The notes below the pieces were generated by a model, which was not told where the DNA came from, did no database searches, and saw nothing but the letters and a program-made list of their open reading frames with translations. Of a stretch of 7,169 nucleotides of DNA, positions 1 through 5,838 are shown piece by piece (positions within the stretch are counted from its first letter, which is position 1; the number at the start of each line of letters is the position of its first letter). This DNA is from Natrialbaceae archaeon B1-Br10_E2g27. GTDB lineage: Archaea > Halobacteriota > Halobacteria > Halobacteriales > Natrialbaceae. The DNA is taken from assembly GCA_001563885.1 (NCBI GenBank), contig LKMM01000129.1, forward strand, positions 1 to 7,169, given 5' to 3'. The translations under genes and the position numbers were made by a program.

Positions 1-158
1 ACCTCGGTCGGAATCTCGCGTTCGGCGGCGGCCTCGAGCACCGGTGCCTCGTCGGTGTTCGTCACCACGACGGCGAGTTCGGCCCCGCCTGGTGCTCTGT
101 CGGCGATATTCAACAGGTTGCGCCCTCGGTTGCCGGCCATTCCGGCGATTTTCGTCAT
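1..158 (-). CDS. purN: Phosphoribosylglycinamide formyltransferase, N-terminal fragment (PurN-like)
   Basis: This is the first 52 codons of a gene on the minus strand whose ATG is at 158-156; the rest lies beyond the left edge. The translation begins MTKIAGMAGNRGRNLLNIAD and continues with an acidic beta-alpha stretch containing AVVVTNTDEAPVLEAAAE. That matches the start of the glycinamide ribonucleotide (GAR) formyltransferase fold: a first beta strand, a Gly/Asn-rich phosphate-binding loop (G9-N10-R11-G12-R13-N14 here, GNGSN in E. coli PurN), then the second strand. The enzyme transfers a formyl group from 10-formyl-tetrahydrofolate to GAR in cytosolic de novo purine synthesis. In many haloarchaea this domain is fused to an IMP-cyclohydrolase-type domain, which cannot be checked here. 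It is divergent from purB, which supports the assignment. Met7 is an alternative start, but Met1 keeps the full first beta strand. Confidence 0.8.
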   Translation of the reverse strand, partial: MTKIAGMAGNRGRNLLNIADRAPGGAELAVVVTNTDEAPVLEAAAEREIPTE

Positions 159-336
159 ACGTGCATTCGCATCTGCAGGGGCCAAAGTGGTTGCGGTCTC
201 GTCGGCAAAAGTATGCACCACCGTGGATTATTCGAGCAAAATCACTCCCAGTAAAGGCAGTGATATGCACACACACGGGGGCCTCCACGCGGGGGTTTCG
301 ACACCCCTTTGACGGTGTGCGGAAAATCCTCCGGCG
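159..336. promoter_or_regulatory. Divergent purN/purB control region
   Basis: This 178-bp stretch lies between the diverging starts of the purN-like gene and purB, so it must hold both promoters. AT-rich patches that could serve as haloarchaeal TATA elements are AAAAGTATGC near 207-216 (read as GCATACTTTT on the minus strand, about 50 nt upstream of the purN start), GGATTATTCG near 225-234 and CAGTAAAGG near 249-257. None sits at the ideal spacing for a leaderless purB transcript, so a leader of several tens of nucleotides is likely for purB. The heptamer TATGCAC occurs twice (212-218 and 264-270), and a G-rich run appears twice (277-281 and 291-295). No Shine-Dalgarno motif precedes purB. 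TATA assignments are by eye only. Confidence 0.5.
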
Positions 337-1731
337 ATGACCGATACAGACACGCTGTACGCCGTTTCGCCGATCGATGGCCGGTATAGCGGTCGGACGG
401 CACCCCTGTCGCCGTACGCGAGTGAGGCTGCACTCATGCGTGCTCGCGTCCACGTCGAAGTCGAGTACTTGATCGCGCTTGCCGACCTCGAGGTAACGCC
501 ACTCGAAATCGACGCGGACGAACGCGAGCGCCTGCGTGGGCTCTATCAGGCCTTTGCCGAGGAGGATGCCCGCCTGATCAAGACACTCGAGGTCGAAGGT
601 TACGCTGGCTTCGAGGCGACCAACCACGACGTCAAAGCCGTCGAGTACTTTATTCGCCACTCACTGGCCGAGGACAGCGACGCCTCGGCGTGGATCCACT
701 TCGGGCTAACCAGTGAGGACGTCAACAACCTCGCCCATCGGTTGCTCGTCCGTGATGCCCTCGAGGAGGTGCTCCTGCCGGAACTCGACGGCGTCGCCCA
801 GACGCTCTCGGGAATGGCCCACCAGTATCGGGACCTGCCGATGCTCGCTCGAACCCACGGCCAACCTGCGACCCCGACGACCTTCGGCAAGGAGATGGCC
901 GTCTACGCTGCCCGCGTTGGCGCTGCGATTGGACGTATTCGCCGTGCAACCGACGACCTTCGGGGCAAACTCGGCGGTGCCTCCGGCACCTACGCCGCCC
1001 ACGTCGCCGCCTATCCGAACGTCGACTGGCAGTCGTTCGCCCAGGAGTTCGTTACCGACCTCGGCCTCGAGTTCGAGTCGCTTTCGACACAGGTCAACCC
1101 GTGTGATGACCTGGCGGCCGTCTTCGACGCCCTCCGCGGTGCAAACGACGTTGTGCTCGATCTCGACCGGGATATGTGGCTGTACATCTCCGATCGCTAT
1201 CTTGGCCAGGAGGCCGTCGAGGGCGAAACCGGCTCCTCGACGATGCCACATAAAGTCAACCCGATCGACTTCGAAAACAGCGAGGGCAACCTCTCGAAAG
1301 CCAATTCGGATCTCACCTTCCTTGCCGACTACATCACCACCTCGAGACTCCAACGGGATCTCTCGGATTCGACCGTCAAACGAAATATCGGCGCGGCATT
1401 CGCTCACTGTCTGATCGGCTACACAAAGACCGCAGCCGGTTTGGCGAAAGTCGTCCCGAACGAGCAGGTGATGCGTGATGAACTCGACGCGACGCCCGAG
1501 ATCATCGGCGAGGCCGTCCAGACGATCCTCCGACGTGAGGGCAAAGAAGACGCCTACGAGCGTGTCAAAGCCATCAGCCGCGGCCGAGAGATTACGCTCG
1601 AGGACTTCCGAGAGCTATTCGACGACCTCGAGGTCGACGATAGCGTTCGTGAGGAACTCTACCAGCTGACGCCTGCAGGGTACACCGGCGTCGCAAGCGA
1701 GTTGGTTGGGCAGTTGCCCGACGAACAGTAA
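337..1731 (+). CDS. purB: Adenylosuccinate lyase
   Basis: A complete 464-residue protein of the fumarase/aspartase superfamily, close to the usual length of E. coli-type PurB. It catalyses two fumarate-releasing steps in the cytosol: SAICAR to AICAR in de novo purine synthesis, and adenylosuccinate to AMP. The N-terminus has the SPIDGRYSGRTAPL block typical of the E. coli-type clade. The active-site blocks are in order: TNHDVKAVEY (H97), GLTSEDVNN (124-131), ARTHGQPATPT with H174 as the expected general acid/base, and the superfamily signature GSSTMPHKVNPIDFEN at 299-314, with the catalytic serine in the flexible loop at S300/S301. All key residues are present. The ATG at 337 is chosen because it starts just before the conserved SPIDGRY block; the next Met (residue 34) would remove it. 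It is divergent from a purN-like gene, so shared control is plausible. The protein is strongly acidic, as expected for a halophile. Confidence 0.97.
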   Translation: MTDTDTLYAVSPIDGRYSGRTAPLSPYASEAALMRARVHVEVEYLIALADLEVTPLEIDADERERLRGLYQAFAEEDARLIKTLEVEGYAGFEATNHDVKAVEYFIRHSLAEDSDASAWIHFGLTSEDVNNLAHRLLVRDALEEVLLPELDGVAQTLSGMAHQYRDLPMLARTHGQPATPTTFGKEMAVYAARVGAAIGRIRRATDDLRGKLGGASGTYAAHVAAYPNVDWQSFAQEFVTDLGLEFESLSTQVNPCDDLAAVFDALRGANDVVLDLDRDMWLYISDRYLGQEAVEGETGSSTMPHKVNPIDFENSEGNLSKANSDLTFLADYITTSRLQRDLSDSTVKRNIGAAFAHCLIGYTKTAAGLAKVVPNEQVMRDELDATPEIIGEAVQTILRREGKEDAYERVKAISRGREITLEDFRELFDDLEVDDSVREELYQLTPAGYTGVASELVGQLPDEQ

Positions 1732-1748
1732 GCTGACGGAAACTGCTG

Positions 1749-1778
1749 CCGGTGACTGCCCGAAACCGGTGACAGTCA
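1749..1778 (+). repeat. Short direct and inverted repeats after purB
   Basis: The octamer CCGGTGAC occurs at 1749-1756 and again at 1766-1773. The same stretch holds an inverted pair, TGACTG (1753-1758) and CAGTCA (1773-1778), and a second one, CCGGT (1749-1753) and ACCGG (1765-1769). These begin 18 nt after the purB stop and lie before the GNAT promoter, so a transcript could fold here. There is no clear T-run directly after it, which archaeal termination normally uses, so a terminator call would be weak. The rest of the 1732-1840 gap shows only the promoter of the next gene. Confidence 0.35.
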
Positions 1779-1808
1779 GGTCGGTCCCAGCAATCGGGAA
1801 TGCGAGCA

Positions 1809-1840
1809 GTTCTTAGGGCTGTGGTCCTCGAAGAACAGAT
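1809..1840 (+). promoter_or_regulatory. Candidate promoter and inverted repeat of the GNAT gene
   Basis: The stretch GTTCTTAGG at 1809-1817 sits 24-32 nt upstream of the GNAT ATG, the spacing expected for a TATA element of a leaderless haloarchaeal transcript. GTTCTT (1809-1814) is the reverse complement of AAGAAC (1831-1836), and the flanking AGG and CCT can extend the pairing with a two-base bulge. The octamer AAGAACAG (1831-1838) is identical to one arm of the palindrome at 5794-5813. The TATA assignment rests on position and base composition only. Confidence 0.35.
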
Positions 1841-2347
1841 ATGACCTCCGGCACCGATCAGCGGTCGCCGATCGAGCGTCCGCCCAGCCCGTTTACCGAT
1901 CGGGCCGGACGCGAGATCACGGTCGGCGAGTACGACGGCGGCGTCGAACCGCTGGTCGAGATGTACAGCCACTTCGACGACGACTCCCGCGCACAGGGAC
2001 TGCCACCTCGACAGGACACACGGACTGCAACCTGGCTCGAGGGGCTTCTCGAAGATGGCTTGACGGTTGTAGCCCGCCACGGCGAGGATATCGTCGGCCA
2101 CTCGGTGTTGATTCCCTACGACGGGACCTCCGAACTCGCTATTTTCGTCCGACCGGAATACCAGTCAGCCGGGATCGGCACGCACCTGATTCGTGAGTTG
2201 CTCGCAGTCGGCAAAGCAGACGGCATCGACCACGTCTGGCTGAGCGTTGCGCGGACAAACCGGATCGCCATGAATCTGTATAAATCCGCCGGCTTCGAGA
2301 TCACGATGCGCGAACGCGGCGAGTACGAGATGGCACGCGAGTTGTAA
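1841..2347 (+). CDS. GNAT family N-acetyltransferase
   Basis: A complete 168-residue cytosolic protein of the GNAT fold, which transfers an acetyl group from acetyl-CoA to an amine. Residues 1-25 are a polar, probably loose leader. The domain starts about residue 25 (REITVGEYDGG). Motif A, which binds the coenzyme A pyrophosphate, is clear: a hydrophobic strand ending at V103, then RPEYQSAGIG with Q108, G111 and G113. The C-terminal motif B is NLYKSAGFE, with Y147 as the likely acid position and G151-F152 closing the fold. The sequence contains an AQGLPP block near residues 54-60 that I associate with a haloarchaeal GNAT subgroup. The substrate cannot be told from sequence. The ATG at 1841 is chosen because it leaves a TATA-like element about 27 nt upstream; a start at Met42 would remove the first strand. 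It follows purB by 109 bp and has no evident link to it. Confidence 0.9.
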   Translation: MTSGTDQRSPIERPPSPFTDRAGREITVGEYDGGVEPLVEMYSHFDDDSRAQGLPPRQDTRTATWLEGLLEDGLTVVARHGEDIVGHSVLIPYDGTSELAIFVRPEYQSAGIGTHLIRELLAVGKADGIDHVWLSVARTNRIAMNLYKSAGFEITMRERGEYEMAREL

Positions 2348-2468
2348 CTTGCCTCGCCGCGACTGTTGGCCGCGCTTCGTTCGTCGTTGATAGACGGATC
2401 CTAACAATCCGGTATCGAGCGGTGCAATCGCGCTACAGTTTCAAGTAGCCGCTCGTGGTCGTTTGCCT
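2348..2468. promoter_or_regulatory. Intergenic region with candidate promoter of the amidase gene
   Basis: This 121-bp gap holds no gene that I can find. Near its right end, TTTCAAGTA at 2439-2447 lies about 22-30 nt before the ATG at 2469, which fits a TATA element for a leaderless or near-leaderless transcript. The left half is GC-rich and shows no strong hairpin. Confidence 0.4.
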
Positions 2469-3395
2469 ATGGCAGAACACCACCTCACTGAGGACGATCA
2501 GACACAGTTTCATTACACTGTCGGGCCCTACGCCGACCCCGTACTCGAGGTCGAACCAGGCGATACGATCGCAGTCGAGACGGTCGATGCCTTCGAGGGG
2601 AAGATTACGTCCGAGGAGGACAATCCGAGTGAGATCCTCGAGATGCCGTACCTGAATCCCCAGTGTGGCCCCATCCACGTCGAGGGTGCACAGAAAGGCG
2701 ACACACTCGCGATCACCATCGAGTCGATCGAGCCACGCGGGCCACAGCCACGGGGGACGACCTGTCTCGTCCCCTACTTCGGTGGGCTGACGGCGACCGA
2801 CAAGACGGCGATGCTCCACGATCCGTTACCCGAGGTCGTAAAGAAACTCGAGGTGACGACTGACGGCATCGAGTGGGACGAGGAGACGACGATTCCCTAC
2901 GAGCCGTTTATCGGGACGATCAGCACCTCGCCGGAGATCGATTCGATCGGTGCGTTGACCCCCCACGATCACGGCGGTAACATGGACTTGCCCGACATCA
3001 CCCCGGGAACGACAGTGTATCTCCCGGTAAGTACGGAAGGCGGGCTGGTCTATCTTGGCGACTGTCATGCTGCCCAGGGAGATGGCGAACTCTGTGGCGT
3101 TGCCATCGAACACCCGACGACGACGACCATTACGGTCGAGTTGATCGAGGACTGGCCCCTCGAGTGGCCCCGACTCGAGGACGACGAGAAGATCATGAGT
3201 GTCGGCAGTGTGCGGCCGATGGAAGACGCCGCCCGGGTCGCCTACCGGGATCTGATCGACTGGATGGCAGCGGATTACGACTTCGAGGAACTCGAGGCCT
3301 ACATGTTGCTCACGCAGGTTGGCGAGGCACGCCTGGGTAACATGGTCGATCCCAACTACACGATGGGCGCGGGCATTTCGAAAGAATACCTGTAA
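2469..3395 (+). CDS. Acetamidase/formamidase family protein
   Basis: A complete 308-residue protein of the FmdA/AmdA family, which hydrolyses short amides such as formamide or acetamide to the acid plus ammonia. The family blocks are visible in order: YLNPQCGPIHVEGA (61-74), a GDTLAI strand, TPHDHGGNMD (164-173) and GDCHAAQGDGELCG (197-210), with H166, H168, H200, D205 and E207 the kind of residues expected at the active or metal site. The length fits the shorter acetamidase-type members rather than the roughly 400-residue formamidases. A TTG two codons upstream (2463) is in frame, but the ATG at 2469 has a TATA-like element at the right distance and gives the sensible start MAEHHLTEDD. The protein is soluble and acidic, with no signal peptide. 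No amide transporter, urease or nitrogen regulator is nearby, so the substrate and role in nitrogen supply are inferred. The next gene starts 68 bp downstream. Confidence 0.9.
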   Translation: MAEHHLTEDDQTQFHYTVGPYADPVLEVEPGDTIAVETVDAFEGKITSEEDNPSEILEMPYLNPQCGPIHVEGAQKGDTLAITIESIEPRGPQPRGTTCLVPYFGGLTATDKTAMLHDPLPEVVKKLEVTTDGIEWDEETTIPYEPFIGTISTSPEIDSIGALTPHDHGGNMDLPDITPGTTVYLPVSTEGGLVYLGDCHAAQGDGELCGVAIEHPTTTTITVELIEDWPLEWPRLEDDEKIMSVGSVRPMEDAARVAYRDLIDWMAADYDFEELEAYMLLTQVGEARLGNMVDPNYTMGAGISKEYL

Positions 3396-3463
3396 CTCGG
3401 CTTACAGCCGTCCGAGAGATCGGTACCGGCGCACCGAAGAGGCTGGCCGCTCGAGGCTCGAGT

Positions 3464-4234
3464 ATGTGTTCACAGTACGTCGGCGTCGACTGGGCAACGG
3501 GTTCGTGGGTTGCCGTTGGCTACTCCAGCGAGCAAAGCGAGCCGACAGCCGACGTCTTCGAGACGGTCGAGGAGCTCTGGACCCAGTACGGTGAGACGGC
3601 GACACGCATCGTCGTCGACGTTCCAATTGGTCTCTGTGACGCCGAAACTGGGATCGAAGCGTCGGGTGAGCGCTCGAGGAAGTGTGATTCACTCGCGAGG
3701 GCGGCGATCGGCTCACGATGGTCATCGGTGTTCACCCCGCCCGCCCGCAAAGCGGCGCAGTTAGCCGCCGGGGGAGCGTCATATGCCGAGGTCAACGAGA
3801 CAAACAAGGAAGTGACGGGAAAGGGGCTCACCCAACAGGCAGCCAACATCTCGGCGGGGATCGTCGCAGTCGACGAGTTGCTTCGTGGCGAGGCAGACCC
3901 CGAGATCGTCCTCGAAGGCCATCCGGAGGTCTGTTTTCGTGCGCTGGCTGGCCACGAACTCGCCTACAGCAAACACACGGCAGCCGGAATCGACGAACGC
4001 CTGTCGATCCTCGAGGACGTTCCCGAGTACGAACCAGGAACGTGGCGGCAAGTTGCCAGTATGGTCGCTGCGTCGGGCCATCGCGTCGGCATCGACGACC
4101 TTCTGGATGCGTTTGCGCTCGCACTCACCGCGTGTGCATCATCCGAGGAGTTTCGCCGGCTGCCGGCAGACCCGCCGACAGATGCCGAGGGACTCCCGAT
4201 GCAGATGGTCTACCGAAGCGAGACCGAACTCTGA
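3464..4234 (+). CDS. DUF429 family protein, predicted RNase H-like fold nuclease
   Basis: A complete 256-residue protein of the DUF429 family (predicted nuclease, RNase H fold). No biochemical function is firmly established for this group, so the role is unknown. The fold's acidic positions are visible: D9 in the first strand (YVGVDWATGSWVAVG), D52 in the fourth-strand-like segment IVVDVPIGL, E151 and E155 in LEGHPEVCFRAL, and D211/D212/D215 in the C-terminal helix IDDLLDAFALALTA. The middle block NKEVTGKGLTQQAANI (about 109-124) is also typical of the family. That set would suit two-metal-ion chemistry, though catalysis is only inferred. There is no signal peptide or membrane segment. The start at 3464 is taken because the first strand follows at once; an earlier start would lack support. 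It sits between the amidase and the HAD genes on the same strand, 68 and 57 bp away, so cotranscription is possible but not shown. Confidence 0.88.
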   Translation: MCSQYVGVDWATGSWVAVGYSSEQSEPTADVFETVEELWTQYGETATRIVVDVPIGLCDAETGIEASGERSRKCDSLARAAIGSRWSSVFTPPARKAAQLAAGGASYAEVNETNKEVTGKGLTQQAANISAGIVAVDELLRGEADPEIVLEGHPEVCFRALAGHELAYSKHTAAGIDERLSILEDVPEYEPGTWRQVASMVAASGHRVGIDDLLDAFALALTACASSEEFRRLPADPPTDAEGLPMQMVYRSETEL

Positions 4235-4291
4235 TCGTAGTGGCATGCCGGAACCGATAGCCTCAGTTGGTCGGTCCCCAATTATCGAGTA

Positions 4292-4948
4292 ATGGCTGGC
4301 TACGACGGACTCGTTCTCGACCACGACGGCGTCATCGTCACTCTCTGTCAGCGATCGGTGCTGCGGGAGGCTGCCGCGTTCGCGTTCGCCGACGCAGGCA
4401 TTGGCGATCCACGGCCCGAAGACGTCGATACGCTCACCATCCGTGTCCTCGAGGACGAACTCCGTCGCGTCGCGAATCGGTACGAAATCGACCCTGATGA
4501 GCTCTGGCGGTATCGCGAGGACCGAATCGACGCGACGCTGCGAGCCGCGACCGAAGCCGGCAGCAAAGCCCCATACGACGACGTGACCGCTATAGAGCAC
4601 GTCGACGTCCCAATCGGCATTGCAAGCAACAACCAGACCCGGATCGTCGAGTTCGTCCTCGAGCACTATGGCCTCCGGGAGCGTATCGAGACGGTCCACG
4701 CCAGATCGCCAACTCGAGAGAGCCTTCAGGTTAAAAAGCCCGAACCCACGTTTCTCGAGGCCGCAGCAGCCGATCTGAACGCAACGAATCCGCTGTACGT
4801 CGGCGACAGTGAAAGCGACGTCGTCGCCGGAGATCGGGCTGGCTTCGATACGGTCTTTCTGCGCCGTGGACACAACGCTGATCGGCGACTCGAGGTCGAG
4901 CCGACGATCGAACTCGAGAGTCTGGAATCGGTCGTCGAGTTACTGTGA
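4292..4948 (+). CDS. HAD-superfamily hydrolase (phosphoglycolate phosphatase-like)
   Basis: A complete 218-residue protein with all four haloacid dehalogenase motifs. Motif I is LVLDHDGVIV, with nucleophile D10 and acid/base D12. Motif II is GIASNNQ with S112. Motif III is the lysine K149 in VKKPEPTFLEAA. Motif IV is YVGDSESDVVAGDRAGF with D172 and D176 for magnesium. Residues of roughly 16-90 are helical and would form a C1-type cap, as in phosphoglycolate phosphatase and beta-phosphoglucomutase relatives. The enzyme is probably a cytosolic phosphatase acting on a small phosphorylated metabolite; the substrate cannot be read from sequence. It starts 57 bp after the DUF429 gene. No convincing TATA element was found in that gap, so it may be read through from upstream. 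Its last 9 nt, including the TGA, overlap the 3' end of the opposing CinA-like gene. Confidence 0.92.
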   Translation: MAGYDGLVLDHDGVIVTLCQRSVLREAAAFAFADAGIGDPRPEDVDTLTIRVLEDELRRVANRYEIDPDELWRYREDRIDATLRAATEAGSKAPYDDVTAIEHVDVPIGIASNNQTRIVEFVLEHYGLRERIETVHARSPTRESLQVKKPEPTFLEAAAADLNATNPLYVGDSESDVVAGDRAGFDTVFLRRGHNADRRLEVEPTIELESLESVVELL

Positions 4949-5731
4949 TCGGCTGGTCTCATCCTGTTCGATTTTCGACTCCTCATCGTGCTCCCACTCG
5001 CGTGAGACGGGCGTCTCGCTTGCGTGTATGTTTTCTAGCAGCCACTCGCTTGCAGCGGCCAGTTCGGTATCGTCAACACCAGTGATCCGTAGTCGGTTGT
5101 GTGCGGCTTCGCGGTCGGGGTAACAGCCGACCGTCACGTCGAATCGGTCCATCGACTCCGTTAGTGCCGGGATAATATTCGCCTCCGGCTCGACCGTATA
5201 CAGATACGTCGACCGGCGCTTACCCACAAACTCATCCGCCACGCGATCGAACATCGACATCAGTTCGTCCGGAATACCTGGCAAAACGTAGACGTTCTCG
5301 AGTACACACCCCGGCGCGAGGCCTGTCTCGTTGACCAGCGGGCGACTGCCGTCGGGAACGGCAGCCTCGGTATCGACGTCGACTGCGAGATCACGGTCCG
5401 GAAGCCGTTGCTCGATCTCTGTCAGTCGAGTCTTGACAGCCGAGCGGGCCAGTTCCGAGACGGTCAACTCACGATCGAAGGCATCTGCGACCGCCTCCAT
5501 CGTCACGTCGTCGGGCGTTCCACCGATGCCGCCGGTGACGACGACGGCGTCGAACCCATCGCTGTAAGTCATGACGGCGTCGGCGATCGATTGTCGGTCG
5601 TCGGGAACCGTAAGAATCCGGGCTACCTTGACACCACGATCGGTGAGAGAATCGGCCAGCCAGTTTGCGTTCGTGTTGACCGTATCACCCGAGAGCAACT
5701 CGTCGCCGACCGTAATCAACGCAACCTCCAT
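4940..5731 (-). CDS. CinA/MoaB-like molybdopterin-binding domain protein
   Basis: A complete 263-residue minus-strand protein of the COG1058 type (CinA N-terminal half). Residues 1-170 form a MoCF-biosynthesis fold: ITVGDELLSGDTVNTNANWL (6-25), the loop VVTGGIGGTPDDVTMEAV (64-81), GLAPGC (137-142) and LPGIPDELM (150-158). Residues of about 175-235 look like the KH-type domain that follows it in CinA (VTVGCYPDREAAHNRLRI). Residues 236-263 are an acidic, low-complexity tail. The C-terminal nicotinamide-nucleotide deamidase domain of full-length bacterial CinA is absent, as in many archaea. Relatives of the N-terminal half act as ADP-ribose/NMN-linked pyrophosphatases or bind molybdopterin; which applies here is unknown. 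The ATG at 5731 begins directly at the first strand. On the minus strand GAGAAAACAGCTATCC lies about 24-39 nt upstream and may hold its TATA element. Its end overlaps the HAD gene by 9 nt. Confidence 0.9.
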   Translation of the reverse strand: MEVALITVGDELLSGDTVNTNANWLADSLTDRGVKVARILTVPDDRQSIADAVMTYSDGFDAVVVTGGIGGTPDDVTMEAVADAFDRELTVSELARSAVKTRLTEIEQRLPDRDLAVDVDTEAAVPDGSRPLVNETGLAPGCVLENVYVLPGIPDELMSMFDRVADEFVGKRRSTYLYTVEPEANIIPALTESMDRFDVTVGCYPDREAAHNRLRITGVDDTELAAASEWLLENIHASETPVSREWEHDEESKIEQDETSRSQ

Positions 5732-5793
5732 CGACTGTGTCTACGACCGGCGACGGATAGCTGTTTTCTCTCGATCCCGTCCTCCCATGCAGT

Positions 5794-5813
5794 AAGAACA
5801 GACGACTGTTCTT
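5794..5813. promoter_or_regulatory. Perfect palindrome, candidate operator
   Basis: AAGAACAG (5794-5801), a 4-nt spacer ACGA, then CTGTTCTT (5806-5813): two 8-bp arms with perfect inverted symmetry in the middle of the 107-bp divergent region between the CinA-like gene and the kinase. The right arm overlaps the TATA-like stretch of the kinase, so a bound dimer could block transcription. A partial copy of the arm, CTGTTTTC, lies at 5761-5768 near the CinA-like promoter, and a full single arm lies at 1831-1838 upstream of the GNAT gene. I do not recognise a named regulator for this motif. As RNA it would make only a short hairpin. Confidence 0.5.
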
Positions 5814-5816
5814 TTG
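5809..5816 (+). promoter_or_regulatory. Candidate TATA element of the kinase gene
   Basis: TTCTTTTG lies 23-30 nt upstream of the ATG at 5839, the spacing expected for a leaderless or short-leader haloarchaeal transcript. It overlaps the right arm of the palindrome. The call is by position and AT content only. Confidence 0.4.
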
Positions 5817-5838
5817 TCCGAGCAACGCGTTAGCCCGT

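Noticed and set aside
301..318. ACACC and GGTGT inverted pair just before purB
   Set aside because: A five-base stem with an eight-base loop is expected often by chance in this DNA.
706..1407. Long open frame on the minus strand (233 codons), plus a plus-strand frame at 713-1414, across purB
   Set aside because: Both lie wholly inside purB, whose motifs are unmistakable. High GC third positions suppress stops in other frames, and the translations show no family motif and unnatural composition.
1592..2101. Minus-strand open frame of 169 codons across the purB end and the GNAT start
   Set aside because: It overlaps two well-supported genes and its translation is Arg/Cys-rich with no acidic halophilic bias.
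2463..2468. TTG start two codons upstream of the amidase ATG
   Set aside because: The ATG at 2469 has better spacing to the TATA-like element, and the two extra residues add nothing conserved.
3450..3462. CTCGAG twice in a row before the DUF429 start, and frequent CTCGAG throughout
   Set aside because: The hexamer is abundant across the window because Leu-Glu is mostly written CTC-GAG in this codon bias, so two copies here are not a special site.
4139..4873. Minus-strand open frame of 244 codons opposite the DUF429 end and the HAD gene
   Set aside because: The plus strand carries all four HAD motifs; the antisense translation shows no recognisable domain.
5408..5833. Plus-strand open frame of 141 codons antisense to the CinA-like gene and reaching into the divergent region
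   Set aside because: It is antisense to a clear family member and its C-terminal part crosses the promoter palindrome; no supporting motif.
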